Of a DNA stretch of 64,000 nt, positions 1-12,600 are shown piece after piece (within the stretch, counting starts at the first letter, position 1; each line of letters begins with the position of its first letter). The translations under genes were made by a program, and so were the position numbers. Origin of the DNA: Rhizodiscina lignyota (lineage: Eukaryota > Ascomycota > Dothideomycetes > Aulographales > Rhizodiscinaceae); the NCBI GenBank assembly GCA_010015805.1, contig ML978121.1, positions 558,001 through 622,000 of the forward strand, written 5' to 3'. Below the pieces are notes generated by a model. That model did no database searches. It was not told where the DNA came from and saw nothing but the letters and a program-made list of their open reading frames with translations.

Positions 1-2
1 TC

Positions 3-437
3 GCGGGGCTGGCGATGGCGTACGCGGCCATCGTGCAGCACATCATCTACACCAAGCCGCCGTGCTACTCCGCCCCCCTCTGCGACGCGTCCCTGGACGC
101 GAGCGGCGTCGCGCAGGGCAACAACGTGCACATTGCCATCCAGGCGCCGGCATACATGCTGATCGGGATCAGCGAGGTGTTTGCGAGCGTGACGGGGCTG
201 GAGTACGCGTACACGAAGGCGCCGCCGAGCATGAAGAGCTTCGTGCAGAGCATGTATCTGCTGACGAATGCGTTTGGGAGTGCGATTGGCGAGGCGTTGG
301 TGCCGGTGTTGGTGGATCCGAAGGTGCTGTGGATGTATGTCGGGCTGGCATTTACGAGCTTTATTACTGGCTGCGTTGTGTGGTTGTTGTTCCATAAGTA
401 CAACAAGACGGAGGAAGAACTTAATGCTCTGGGGTAG
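3..437 (+). CDS. PTR2: PTR2-type proton-coupled peptide transporter, C-terminal part
   Basis: The window opens inside this gene: the frame is already open at base 3 and ends with TAG at 435-437, so about 144 C-terminal residues are visible. It is the end of a POT/PTR family plasma-membrane transporter that imports di- and tripeptides with protons. What supports this is the stretch around residues 60-95 of the visible part (EYAYTKAPPSMKSF, then a hydrophobic helix), which matches the conserved block ahead of the last helices in fungal PTR2 proteins. Two membrane segments follow (about 80-105 and 110-130), then a short charged tail ending NALG. The N-terminal two thirds, with the proton-coupling motif, lie outside the window, so integrity cannot be judged. 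The downstream neighbour UBI4 is convergent. Confidence 0.85.
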   Translation, partial: AGLAMAYAAIVQHIIYTKPPCYSAPLCDASLDASGVAQGNNVHIAIQAPAYMLIGISEVFASVTGLEYAYTKAPPSMKSFVQSMYLLTNAFGSAIGEALVPVLVDPKVLWMYVGLAFTSFITGCVVWLLFHKYNKTEEELNALG

Positions 438-821
438 AAAAGGCGTTTGATGGACGCTGGCAAGAAGGAAACGAAATACTGGACATGACTACAATAGCAG
501 AGAATATCAATTCTTCGGCATGACTTACCGTAACAGAGACGCATCTGGGTGTTAACTCATGTGTGCCAAAAGGCGATCCCTACGGTCGCTTTGGACAGTG
601 GTGTCGGGAAACAGTCACGGTGTCAAAACTGGACAATTGGAACATGTGTTTTGGAGGTAGAAAACCTCAGCCCGTAGGCGTGATCATTTCATTGAATGAA
701 GCGATAAGCATGATGCAAGCTATATGCAAGTCCGTCCCAGCCTCATCATGATCCCATCATAATTCCGTTGAGGCGCCAAAATGCAGTGTGAAGAGAAGAA
801 GAAACCCGCCAGAAATCGCAT
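438..821. other. intergenic, convergent 3' ends
   Basis: This spacer lies between the stop codons of the peptide transporter and polyubiquitin, so it should hold both 3' UTRs. Only short unconvincing ORFs are present (for example 563-751) and I see no RNA gene or repeat. Confidence 0.5.
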
Positions 822-1854
<1,033 letters not shown>

Positions 1855-1984
1855 GGTGCTGGTGTATGTGTGTGAGGCTCTGAAGAGGTTTAAGTGTGGA
1901 TATGGTATGTGGGCTTTGAAGCTCAGAGTTTTGCGAGTGGAAGGTGAGTTGTAGGAAGGAGGGTGGGAGCAGGTAGTGCTGAGG

Positions 1985-1992
1985 ATTATATA
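1985..1992 (-). promoter_or_regulatory. TATA box of the polyubiquitin gene
   Basis: On the minus strand this reads TATATAAT, 131-138 bases upstream of the UBI4 ATG. Its position and sequence suit a core promoter of a strongly inducible gene. The transcription start was not mapped. Confidence 0.55.
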
Positions 1993-2088
1993 CCGCTGGG
2001 CGCGTGTGGCAGGCAGTCGCCTCAGGCGAGGGTCCGTGCGCGCGGTGTTGATTGGGTGAGTAATTGCTGCGGGGAGCGGCGGCAGTGC

Positions 2089-2108
2089 AGAAGCTTGGAG
2101 AAGGTTCG
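2089..2108. promoter_or_regulatory. heat shock element upstream of polyubiquitin
   Basis: Four adjacent 5-base blocks read aGAAg, cTTgg, aGAAg, gTTCg: the alternating nGAAn/nTTCn pattern bound by Hsf1 trimers, with one mismatch in block 2. It lies about 235-255 bases upstream of the UBI4 start and about 100 bases beyond the TATA box. UBI4 is a known Hsf1 target in yeast; activity here is inferred. Confidence 0.6.
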
Positions 2109-2729
2109 GCACAAGCAGCCGCTACGAGGTTTGCCCGTCAAGTGACAAGGCGCTGAGGCAGGAATTACTAGCCTTTCTGCTTATGCTTGCTCCAGCTGGA
2201 GATGCTTATTGATATGACTGCAGAGGCTGGCACAACGTTTAATAACGGTGTTGCTGCAACCGCCTCCGCTTTCGGCGACGAGTCCAAGCGTTTATCGGTG
2301 ACGTAGGTGGGTTTGCAGCGAGCCTCAGCCGGAGCACAAGCCAAGTTCCTTCATCAAACTCAAGGTTGACTTGGCGCCACACCTGGGGAATGGCCAGAGG
2401 TTGGCTGTGTCACTAACTACTGGCAACAACTGTCAGGAACGCCTCCACCACCTTCTGTTTGAAGCAAATATGGAGGCGGGAAATGTGCATCGCGCGAGGC
2501 CCAGACCAGATAAGGTATGCAGGGGCTTGGAGAGCCGCCTCATGCCCATTAGTTCCCTTCGCCACGGAACCTTGGAAGCTAACGTGCGCATTTACTCAGC
2601 CCTTTGGACCATGGGGAATTTGAGTATCAACTTGACCGATTTGATTTCCAACGCCAGATGCTATGCTATGGGTATCTCGAATGCAATTCCAATCGCTCAA
2701 ATGCCGTCACGAGTCGTATCATTCCACCG
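2109..2729. other. intergenic between UBI4 promoter and ETP1 3' end
   Basis: This contains the distal UBI4 upstream region and the 3' UTR of the next minus-strand gene. A 133-codon plus-strand ORF (2371-2772) runs into the 3' end of the RING gene on the other strand and resembles nothing I know, so I do not call it. Confidence 0.4.
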
Positions 2730-4886
2730 TCACTTCTTGCCTTTGCCTTTTCTCTTCTTGCTTGCCTCCTGAACGGGCACCTCCACCTTGCCATCCTCGA
2801 TCTCTTCTCCGCCTTCCTCAAGTTGTTTCAGCTTGGCACTTCCACTGATGAAGAAGCTGAGGTCGCGGTTCTGCTCTTCCAGATCCCTCTTCTCTCCTTC
2901 CAGCTTGGAGACCTTTTCATCAGCCTCCTTCACTTTCCCCTCCATGAAATTAATCCTCTTCACCAAGCCTTCCCCGACACTCTTCTCTTCCTGCCAGTCC
3001 TTTGTCATCTTGCGAGCTAGCTGCTCCGCTTTCTCTGCCCTTCGTTCTGCCCGCTGGACTGCCTTCTCTAAGCTTGCGATGGCTACCTGGGCGCTGCTAT
3101 AGTTGGTGTGCAGCCGCTCCAGCTGGTCTGATAGGTCCTCTGCAACTCTGCTAGCCTTCTCTGCCGCTGCGGTTGCGATAGAAGCTTTGTCTACGGCACG
3201 GTCGAGTTGCTCTTCAAAGTATGTCCTTTGGCTGTCTAGCTGGCTCGTCAAAAGATACGCATATTCCATGCCCATGTTGTCCAGCTTCTCTCTTGGCACA
3301 GAGTCGCTGTTGTAGGCTGTCATGCCGCCAGCGGCGCCAGCAGCATCGCCCATCTTCCCGTCTCCCTTCGTGGAGATGAGTCTGTGAACATATCCGTCTC
3401 CAGCATAGTCCCAAACGTGTTGCGTGGCTATGTCCATGGCATAGCTGTGACTCGTGGCTTCATAGTGAGCAAATGCATGTGCTGAATCGTAACGACCGCA
3501 TCCAACATTGCCGCAGATTAGGCATACCCAAAGATTTGCAGCGGAGCCGCAGACGCTGCACCCAACATCTTCTTCATCTTCGCCGCTGGCAAGACGGCCC
3601 AGAAGGGTATCATTTTGAGTGTATCGACACACAGGGCACCCACTGCCATGCCATTTCTCCAAGCAGTTGCAATGAAATACGTGCTGACACAGGATCGTGA
3701 GGAGGCCAGTCGACTCATCCATGCGCTCCAAGCAGACCGGGCATGTCGGAAGCTCAATCAGAGCTGGAGTCGGAGGCGCAAGCGCCTTTATTGCTCCAAC
3801 ACCCGGCGCAAGGGGCGCGCTTGGATTCGGGTATGCGGAAGGTGTAAAGGGGTCGTTCGTCATAGTGGGAAAGCTGGATGGGCTGCCCTGGGCGTCCGGA
3901 GAGGGAAACTCGATGGATTTGACGAATACAACATGGCAGTTTTCTGGCTAATAACAACGTTAGTATGATCTGGCAGAGCTGGGGGATACTTGAATTTGGG
4001 AGCATACCTCCATGCTGTTGAAATGTTTCCCATTCCATTCCTTTTGCCACGCTTTTGCTTTCTTCGCTTCGCGAAACTTCATCAACACCATGTATTTATT
4101 GGCCCTAGCGGTGCGTATCAATCGAAAGTGGCTAACTTCCTCCCTGGTCTGCTCTCCCACAAAGCCCAAGAAGTCGGAAGGTGTCATATATGAAGGTACG
4201 GCGAGAATGCAGAGTGTCGTGCATTCATTTTCGTTGAAGGCAGGTGTATCGGCGCCGTTTGCGCTGTCAGAACCGGTAGTGGAAGAGCTGTCGTCGTACA
4301 GTCCAGGCGTTTCTTTAGCATCACGATAGAGGTGCACAACTCCCCAGCCAAGCTCTGTGTTCTTTGGATCTGAAGGCACAAACTTGCCTCTAGTAGCCAT
4401 GCCTCCGGTATGAGCATTCTGCCCGGCTGATTTGCCACGAGGTCTTCCAAGGTCTGCCCCCTCTTTCTTTTCTTCCATGTTGATGCTCTGGACGGAGACT
4501 CTACCAAACCGCCAGTCTTTGGGTGCGTCCGTAGTTCGGGGCGTTAAATTTGTAGGAGAAACGACGTTGTCGGGAACAGGTCTTCGACGAAAGTCACCCG
4601 ATGATATAGAAGCAGTTCGGCCTAAGGCGGGTCTTTGAATCTCGGAATGCGCTGCGCCTCGTGTGCTCGTGGTTATCGTATTCGATCGACGATGTCCTTT
4701 CTTTTTCGATGCAACCTCAGACCAGCTAGAGATACGGTGAGTCGGGAGGGAGGAGGTGAAGATGTCTGTATGTGGCGGCGGAATGTGAATGCTTGAGTCT
4801 TGAGAAGTAGAAGAGATCGCCGCTTCCGGATCGTTTGGAGGATGAGGGTAGAGCTCAAGCGCAAGATGATAGAAGTATGATGGCAT
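2730..4886 (-). CDS. ETP1: BRAP2/Etp1-type RING and UBP zinc finger protein
   Basis: Cytoplasmic RING protein of the BRCA1-associated protein 2 family; yeast Etp1 acts in ethanol tolerance and turnover of transporters, mammalian BRAP2 binds nuclear localisation signals and Ras pathway proteins. Exons are 4008-4886 and 2730-3947, joined across a 60-base intron with a clear branch site (ACTAAC), giving 698 residues. Order of domains: a BRAP2 N-terminal RRM-like domain (about 195-310), a RING-H2 finger (about 362-400, CPVC...CQHVFHCNC...CPVC), a UBP-type zinc finger (about 423-486, CSVC...CLIC...GCGRY...HAFAHYE), then a long coiled coil (about 520-675) and a Lys-rich end. All zinc ligands expected are visible. 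The first ~190 residues are low complexity. Assignment is firm at family level; the Etp1 role is inferred from orthology. Confidence 0.93.
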
Positions 4887-5843
4887 CTGGCCTGCCGCTG
4901 CCTATCATCCTTCTTTCACGTTTGTGGGAGAGATGCTGGAGGTTGTAATGATTTCGGTGGCTAATCTTCAACTTCCACTTTCCTGGAGTTTGAATGATGG
5001 CATTTGATATGCGCTAGGCCGATAAAGGTGTAATATTACCATACTTGGCGCCAAGATTCGTCCCATCTTTCTAGCTAGAGAAGGATGGAGAGACACCACC
5101 TTGAACGTCACCGACAACATTTGAGGAGTCAAGTCATCAAGTGAGCATAAACATTTTCCTATTCATCAGTATTTGCAAATTCACAATTTTTGAATCAATT
5201 GCTCAGCGTTTTTGCGGCAACTTGAGAACTCCTCTGAATATCGGAAGGTCGGAGAACCCCAGCGTCCCGACGCCGATCTCAGTCCTCAATATCAGACGCA
5301 AATCCAACTGGGATGTCAACACCAACGTCGAACGCGTGGACATTGCTCTTGGCAGCGTTATGAGCCCTACCAAAGTTCTTTCTATCGCCAATTATCGTCA
5401 AACTTTTACTGACGGCGCCTTCGGAGCCATCAACGGACCCAGTTATACATTGTAGATCCTCGAAGTCGGACGTCGGATCCCCGCCCTGTCTCTAGGTCGT
5501 CTGAGCCTTCACACCTGCAGTGAAACTCCTTGCTTGCTTGAAATCATTCGCGGCTGAGGGCAAGTTGAGGCTTGCTGGCTCTTAGACCGAGCCCTGTTGC
5601 GTCATTGTTCCGATGATAGACACTTCGGACGCCTATATGCGCCATGAAACGGGCCCCCACGGCGTACATGCTGCGGTGGATATATTGACGGTTGAACCGA
5701 CAATTTTCTACTTTCTTGAAGCTGTGATTATTATATTGGCATTTCCATATCATTTGCTGATGCTCCCGAGCGCCTTGAACTGTGTTCATCTCTCGAACTC
5801 TGAGTAGTTTCCGTATTCTAATCGTCAAATCTTATCTTTCACA
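4887..5843. other. intergenic, divergent promoters of ETP1 and the b561 gene
   Basis: This should hold both promoters. A 104-codon ORF (5141-5455, plus) and a 94-codon ORF on the other strand (5544-5828) show no domain, repeat or codon pattern that I can defend. Confidence 0.4.
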
Positions 5844-6835
5844 ATGGATACACTTATCACAGCGACTATTCTTGGTCTTGGTAAGTCACCTTTTGCACGC
5901 TTTTTCTTACAATTCTAATCCTTGTGAAGCAACCTCAGTATCCGCCCAATTTGGATCTGGCGGATACGGTGGTTTCAGCAGTGGCTCTGGCTATGGGTCT
6001 GGTTCCGGATCGGATTCGAATCCATTCAGTAGCAGCAGCGGGAGTGGAAGTGGAGATAATGATGGGAACGGTGGCTTCAGCATCGCCTCGGAGTTCGCAG
6101 GCTTCGACCTTCAAAAGGCACAAACTTATCGCCTAGCCCATGGAGTAATGGCATCTCTAGCATTCGTGTTTTTCTTCCCTGCCGGTGCAATCAGCATCAG
6201 AATAATCCCAAGTCGCGCCGCAATCTGGATCCACGCTGCGTTTCAGTTGCTGGCGTACGTACTCTACATCGCGGCTTTCGCTCTTGGGGTCTGGCTTGTA
6301 CAAGAGGTGAAGTTCAGTAGTTTCAACTTGGTATGATACATTCACCAACTATTGTAAGAGCACTTGCTAACATCGAGAGCAGCTAAGCAATAATGCCGTC
6401 AACTATCATCCAATCATTGGCATTGTTGTCTTTGTATTCCTCTTCTTCCAACCAATCCTGGGTGTCATGCACCACATTATGTTCAAGAAGTACCAGCGTC
6501 GACAGGTCTGGTCCTACGCCCATCTCTGGCTCGGCCGTATTCTGATCACTCTCGGCATCATTAACGGTGGGCTTGGACTCCGTCTTGCCGACAACACGAA
6601 ATCCGGCGAGATCGCGTACGGTGTCGTCGCTGGCATCATCTGGCTCATCTGGATGGCAGCTGCTGTGTATGGTGAGCTTAAGCGAGCCAGGGCGCAGAGG
6701 CAGATACAAGAAGTTGCTCCGCGGAGAAAAGAGAGGGCATATAGCAGTGAGGAGGAGGCGATTGCCGGTGTTGACTCGACAGGTGCATATGCGCCAGCTC
6801 ATGCACCTCCGATGGACCCTCTTGCCTACAGATAA
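5844..6835 (+). CDS. cytochrome b561-type membrane protein (secreted Gly/Ser-rich N-terminus)
   Basis: Probable transmembrane electron carrier (ferric or ascorbate-type reductase core). Exons 5844-5880, 5930-6330 and 6383-6835 give 296 residues. Residues 1-18 form a signal peptide, 19-62 are a Gly/Ser-rich linker, then five to six hydrophobic segments follow. The four histidines expected to bind two haems in the b561 fold are all visible: His83 (LAHGVM), His114 (WIHAAF), His155 (YHPIIG) and His193 (YAHLWLG). No DOMON domain precedes the core, unlike many fungal cellobiose-dehydrogenase-like or CBD9 proteins, so this is a stand-alone b561 unit. The tail (about 260-296) is charged and cytosolic. 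Start: the first ATG, which alone supplies a signal peptide once spliced. Its electron donor and acceptor cannot be read from sequence. Confidence 0.85.
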
Positions 6836-7060
6836 TGTTCTCATCGAACAAAATTGGGGAATGATTTGCGGCAACTACATTTCGAGAGGTACTAGTGAGG
6901 CGTTGGGTAACGGAACAAAGGTAAACTCATAATGCACTTCGCTAGCAACGGGTAGCTAAAGCAAAACGAGAATAATATATCCAATCTAACACCCCTTACT
7001 GTTTCCGAATCCCACACCACATATACATCTTCACATGCAGATGTTCCTTTCCCATCTTTT

Positions 7061-7451
7061 TCAAGCTTGATTCGCCCACCTGAACGCCGGAACGACATCG
7101 TAATACCCAACCTGCTTCTCTTTGACTAACAACGGCCCCATCTTCGGGAAGTATTCGGCGAAGTAAGGTTTCGCGAGTTGCTCCTGTTATCATAAATCAA
7201 TTACATCGCTGTCCACACTCAATGGAAGAATCTCAATGAAATATACCAACCTCCTCGAGGTATTTCCTGTCCTTATTGTACGTCTCCACCAGTGTCACCT
7301 CGCCCGGCGTGTCTTGCGACGTGAAAACTTCCAATGAAAGACAATGCGGCTCGGCAGCGGCCTTCTCGCCCAACTGTTTGATGAGATCGAGGAATTCGGT
7401 GAGGTTCTCGGGAGCGCATGTTAGCGTGACGTGGACGGATATGAGCACCAT
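7061..7451 (-). CDS. ABM-fold (antibiotic biosynthesis monooxygenase-like) small protein
   Basis: Exons 7251-7451 and 7183 down to 7061 encode 107 residues. The pattern is that of the dimeric alpha/beta ABM barrel: a first strand VLISVHVTL, a helix (PENLTEFLDLIKQLGEKA), EPHCLSLEVF, then VTLVETYNKDRKYLEE and a Phe/Tyr-rich helix (AKPYFAEYFPKMGPLL). Family members include quinol and haem monooxygenases and many fungal proteins without known substrate; I cannot name the reaction. The donor is GTTGGT, and the nearby alternative GTATAT would shift the frame, so phase decides the border. The gene converges with the b561 gene, 225 bases apart. Confidence 0.75.
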
Positions 7452-8255
7452 CTTGAGTTGAAAGGGCCAAGGAGCAATGGCAGCGAAAAGGTAGGAAAAT
7501 GCTAGAGAAAAGAGACGGAGATATTAATAATGGAGCGAGACTATCGTCGGCAATAGGAGACTATTTTAATGGTTCCGACGGAGGTACAGAAGGCAATTCA
7601 GAGTTACGGAATGCATGCCTCTTTGAGCATTATGATTATTAGAAAGCAGAAACTCAAGAAATAAGCTTACTCCTACTTCCTTAGGCCCTCGCTGGATATT
7701 TCCCAGGTTGGTACGGATGCGAGAAAGCTGAAAAGCAACCCCTTGGTTACATGCTTACATAACTGGAGAGTCGGCGAGACATTGATGGAGTACGGGAAGT
7801 TAATGTGGTGTGTCTGACTTGGCTGCTGTCGGTATTATTTGCCCCAAGAGGATTTAGCCAATCAAGGCGAGGCATACACACACGATAACTTCCTTATACA
7901 GCACCCAATCATGATGCAAGTGGTGCCGTAGCAAGGACAAAGTTGTCCTCGGGGAAAAGTCACTGCCTTAGTAGAGAAGGGATAGTTGTCTTTGTGGTCT
8001 CGAATGAAGGGCGTACCTATAAAAAAGATGCATTTAGTGCTATGCGGCAGCATAGCAGTGAAGATGAGGTTGTAGGCATCCTATTATGTATTTCCGCTTT
8101 CTAATCTGCGCACTCAGGGCCCGATGAAACTGAGCGGTGACTAAGCAATCCCGGTCTTCAATGTTGGCCTTTAGCTGCATCAAAGTAAACGACTTCCTAG
8201 CCCAGAGTTGATCGTACTCCGCCTGATCTTCCGCTCCATATGTAAACCCAGGATA
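7452..8255. other. intergenic, divergent promoters
   Basis: Shared upstream region of the ABM-like gene and the hydrolase gene. It is fairly AT-rich, with no ORF of note and no repeat recognised. Confidence 0.4.
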
Positions 8256-9104
8256 ATGTCATCGCAGGAATCCAATTCCAAGCAACCAAATCTAGAAATC
8301 TCCTACACCCGTCTCTCACCCTCGCCGCACCCCAATGGCAAGGATTCTTCGCACCACGCGCCCATCGTCTTCCTCCATGGCCTCGAATTGTGCTATATAG
8401 AATTCTCCCGCACCACACCCTTCCTCTCCAAGGACTACGAACTCATCCTCGTCGACCTGCCAGGGCACTCTAGGTCCAGGGACATCCCATTCACCCTCGA
8501 CAACGCCATCGATGCGCTCTCCCATCTCATCTCGACCAAAGTCGCAGGCGGCAGGGCCCACATCGTCGGCATGTCACTGGGCGGCGTCGTAGGGTTGCAG
8601 TTAGCGCGACGGCGTCCGGAGCTGGTGCTCAGTCTCTTCTGCACCGGGTGCGCGCCGCCCAGCGGGTTCAGGCGATGGGTCATGTCTCGACCAGGCCTCC
8701 TGGGCGGGGTCGAGATCGTGTTGGGCAAGTTCGCCACCGACGCCATGTTTTGGCTCTCCCTCGGCGTGGAAGCGGTGCCGGAGCTCAGAGAGGAGTTTCG
8801 AGAGAATCAGTCCATGGAACTGCTGAGGGCGGGGTACTCTGCCTGTACTGCGGTGACATTGGAGGACCTTGCTGAGATTCGGGGTGTGAGAGTCGCTATC
8901 GTAGCCGGCGGGAAGCGTGATAGTGTTGAGCAGACGAGGGAAGTTGGGAGGATGCTCAAGAGCAAGGATCAGGAGTGCGAGGCATTTGTAGTCAGAGACG
9001 CAGTTCACTTGTGGGACTTGCAATTTCCAGAATTATTCGCCCAAGGCGTGAGAGCCTGGGTCGATAGAAGTGAGATGCCAAAGGAGTTTGAAGTGCTGAA
9101 ATGA
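8256..9104 (+). CDS. alpha/beta hydrolase
   Basis: Single-exon gene of 282 residues in the alpha/beta hydrolase fold. The catalytic triad is visible: nucleophile Ser107 in GMSLGG, a probable acid Asp222 (GGKRDSVE), and His251 (RDAVHLWDL); HG at 41-42 forms the oxyanion hole. The strand/turn pattern YELILVDLPGHSRS matches the lid-less esterase/peroxidase-like branch. The frame is open upstream to a TTG at 8208, but the first ATG is at 8256 and I use it. The substrate is unknown. No signal peptide or membrane anchor, so it is probably cytosolic. The next gene downstream is convergent. Confidence 0.85.
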   Translation: MSSQESNSKQPNLEISYTRLSPSPHPNGKDSSHHAPIVFLHGLELCYIEFSRTTPFLSKDYELILVDLPGHSRSRDIPFTLDNAIDALSHLISTKVAGGRAHIVGMSLGGVVGLQLARRRPELVLSLFCTGCAPPSGFRRWVMSRPGLLGGVEIVLGKFATDAMFWLSLGVEAVPELREEFRENQSMELLRAGYSACTAVTLEDLAEIRGVRVAIVAGGKRDSVEQTREVGRMLKSKDQECEAFVVRDAVHLWDLQFPELFAQGVRAWVDRSEMPKEFEVLK

Positions 9105-9628
9105 CAGGTGAGGATCTATAAAAGGTAAAGGTAGGGTTATATTGATTGATCGACTTTCCTTGCGACCTAATTATTATCTACACGCACACCAGCTCTTTGT
9201 AAGATACCACCTGGTCGCGATAGACTGCCTTTAGTGGCCAAATATAAGAAAATGCAACAAAGCCAATGGTGATACTTGACCAGCACATGTGATTAGAGGT
9301 TTGCTGTCAGAAGGACAGGCCCTCAAAAGGAAGCTTCAAAGAAGGTCAATGTGTTCGGTTATAGGGTGTGTCCGGCGACCTAGGGACGGATGTTAGTGGA
9401 TTAATAACGAGAGATGAGGAAACAGAGACCGCTGGAATTTTAGCGGTCTTTAAGATCCATTAAAATCTCCTAGTTTTGATCGTACTACATATGGCGTCCC
9501 TCCATGCCCCAAAGATCCAACGCCATATTCATTCCATTCCAATATGTTCGTTTCGGGTATATAACGTTCCGGAAATCGAGTCGCTGGCATCTAGCCTGGT
9601 GCCCAAAAAAACCCCTGATACAGTTCCC
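9105..9628. other. intergenic, convergent 3' ends
   Basis: 3' flanks of the hydrolase and the large coiled-coil gene. No gene or repeat seen. Confidence 0.45.
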
Positions 9629-12600
9629 TTACTCCTGTAATCCCTCATCCCATCCTCCGGATTGGACCAAATAACGTTCAACTCTCTGCCTACATCCGTG
9701 GAGGGCGTCGCCGAGGCCCTCTTTCCACTGCCCGTCCACGATTCGCACCTTGTCTTTCAAATCAGCTGTGAGCCTCTCCTCTTCCATCCTTCTGACCTCC
9801 TCCATCTCTTCTCTGACACTATGCTCTCCTTCACCAGCCGCAACCCGCTCGCTCTCCATAACTTTACTGCCTGCCACCATGACCGAACTTTTCACCTCAT
9901 GCAGTAAGCAAAGCAAATTCGTCTGACTCTCAATAAACTGATAAGCGCTCTTCTCAGCATGCGCAAGCAGCGTGTACAGATACTGCAGCGGGTGGTCAAT
10001 ATAGCTCGGGTTCTCGTCGAACTCCATCGGCGGGATAAGAAGGTCAGGCCGCTCGCGGCGCAAATCCAACGGGATCTTCTGCACTACACCAAGGAGGCCT
10101 GGTGCGATGTCCCAGAAGGCGCCGAGTAGATCCTCTACACCACGCGTAACATTCTCTTCGACAACATCCATTAGCTGCTCCACGCGTTTGAGGTTCTCTT
10201 TCTCAAGATTTCCACGTCGCTCTTTCTCGTCGTGCTCGAAGAATTGCTCTGCATCGACAGCTTTGTCTTCTTGACCTGCTGCTCGGTACGGTAAGACGAC
10301 GAGTGCCTTGTACATCTCGTTTCGTTCGCTTTCGAGGCTGAAAAGCTCCCTGTGCGCTGTCTCACGAGCCTCGGACAGCCATTTGAGCAGAGTCAGCTTT
10401 TCAAGAAGCTCCGGTCGCTCATCGCCTTCCTCCTGCGCTTGATTAGGATTGCTATGCCGTGAGGCGTCAAGCGCACTGCGGAGATGGTCAATTGCCGCTG
10501 TAGATTTTGTGATCCGCTCGCTGAGTAACGCATGCAAAGGCGACATCACCTCTGCACAATATGCATCATACTCCATTTTCAGACCATCGCGCATGCGCTT
10601 GGGTTCGTCAGCTTCGAACGAGCTTTCAGCTTGAGCTGCCGCAGCATAGCCCATGCTACCCGACTGTACTCTGGATTGGATATCTGCCCGCATTCGTTCG
10701 CGTCGTGCAGTAGCATCCATTCGATGCTGCTCACGAATCTGAGAGAGCTTTTCGGAAAATAAGGATTTGACCTCTTCCACCTGTGCAAGATCGGCACAGG
10801 AACGGTGCGTATTCCGGATAGGAGCGAGGTCTGGGTGATTGTTGTTGACTGCTGGGTGATGGCGGGGATACGGTGGAGGAAGCGTAACCAAGCGAGATAC
10901 GTCAAGCTTATAAGGGTCTGGAGTGGCCGGAGCAGAGTGGTTCCAGTAAGGATATTTTGGAGTAAGCTGTTGCTGGGCGTCATGGAGACCAGTCTTCTCC
11001 GGCGGGTATTCGTTCGGTCCATAATACGTTGGTGGTCCTTGCCCTGATGAACCTGGGCCTGGTGTACTACCGAATGCGCTGGGCGTACTGCCACTGTCAT
11101 GCGGAGTTCCTGGTCCATCATTTTCCAATTGAATGAGATGCTCCACTGGAACGCCCATGTACTTTGATTCCCGTTTCGACCGCTCGATCTTTCGACCACC
11201 ACGCCCTTGAGAGCCACCTTCAATACTCGCTTCCCACCATCTACTCTGCGTCCGTCCCCGAGAATCCTCCTCATCAGGTACAGTGCTCATCGCCATGCTG
11301 GGTATTGGCGAAAGGCATGGCTTATAACCTCCAGCTCTTATGGGAGCATCCTCTCCTCGGCCACGGCCTTGACTTGTGGTGCTCATAGGTGACTCCATGT
11401 CGGTTCTCGGGGTGTAATTCGCAGAAGAGACCTCGGGGCTCGATGGGATATTCTGCGACTCTACGGACGAAGCAGTCATTGTTCTCGTCAACTTCGCACC
11501 GTCAGACGCCGCTGCTGGTGTTGTAACAGGCGTAGCAGAGCGCCTTCCGCTACCATACGATCTCCAAAGATCGCGTGTAAGGTCGAAGATATCTCCAGCC
11601 ATGCTGTCGAAAGCAGCAGAATATCTGTCTCGCCGGAGCCTCGACTCTGCCACGACGAATTCCGCAAATATTTCTAGTCGCTCTCGATCGTCCTTTGCCG
11701 CTGCTTCTCTGTCCACAAATGCTCTGTGCCGCTCGACTGAGGATTGGATGAATAGGTCTTGTTCACTTACTTTCGGCGTCATCGATTTTGCAGATCCAAT
11801 TGGAACCAGAGGTGCAGGCATCGCGCTATTGTCCTCATTCGGCGAGTGGAAGAGGTGTGAGATGGGTCGTTCTGAAGACGAGGAATGAACACCGAGATTC
11901 GAGCCTGGTCGGAAATATTCTTCACTGTTTCGCTGTGGTGGCGTTGGAAGAGCCATCGGTGGCATCGCGGGAGATTTTCCTCTCGCTCGACTTCCCTCTC
12001 TGCCTTCGACAATAGGAGAAAATGGAGGAGTATCGGTTAGATGACTTCCAGGAGCTAGACTGCGGCTGCCGTCATGCTTGTGCTTGCTCTGCGACGGAGT
12101 TGACGCCTCTCCAAAAGGCTTTGTCGACGGCGAGCCACGTTCTTGTCCTTGGGTGGCGATTTTCGCAACACTGACCTTCCGTCTCCGTGTCAATGGAGAT
12201 GCAAGATCAAGATTTGCGGGTTTGGCGGGCCCCGAGGCATCGACTTCCTGGGGCCAAGGACTATTGCTGGGTTCGACAGCGCTCCCCACCTCTTGTGCCC
12301 TCTCACGAGCGGCTCTGCTCTCACTGCGTCGTTCACGAATGCCTCTTGCGCTTGCGTCTCTCTTTGCGTGTTGCCTCGAGAGGCTGGTGGTCGAGGTAGC
12401 GGATGCTGTCGAGACTTGAGCTGATTGCGAATCCTGCGTGAAACCCGAATGAGTAGATGCAGTCTCTTCTGTGATATTTTCGACTGGAATTGGACGAGAA
12501 CTGTTGTTGTTCCCGACCGTAGTGTCAACAAATAGTCTCCCTGACGGGGATCGATTATGTGAGACGTGTTGCGGCGCTGGTGTTTCAACCCAATCAGCCG

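Noticed and set aside
8208-8255. Earlier start of the alpha/beta hydrolase
   Set aside because: The codon at 8208 is TTG; the first ATG in frame is at 8256.
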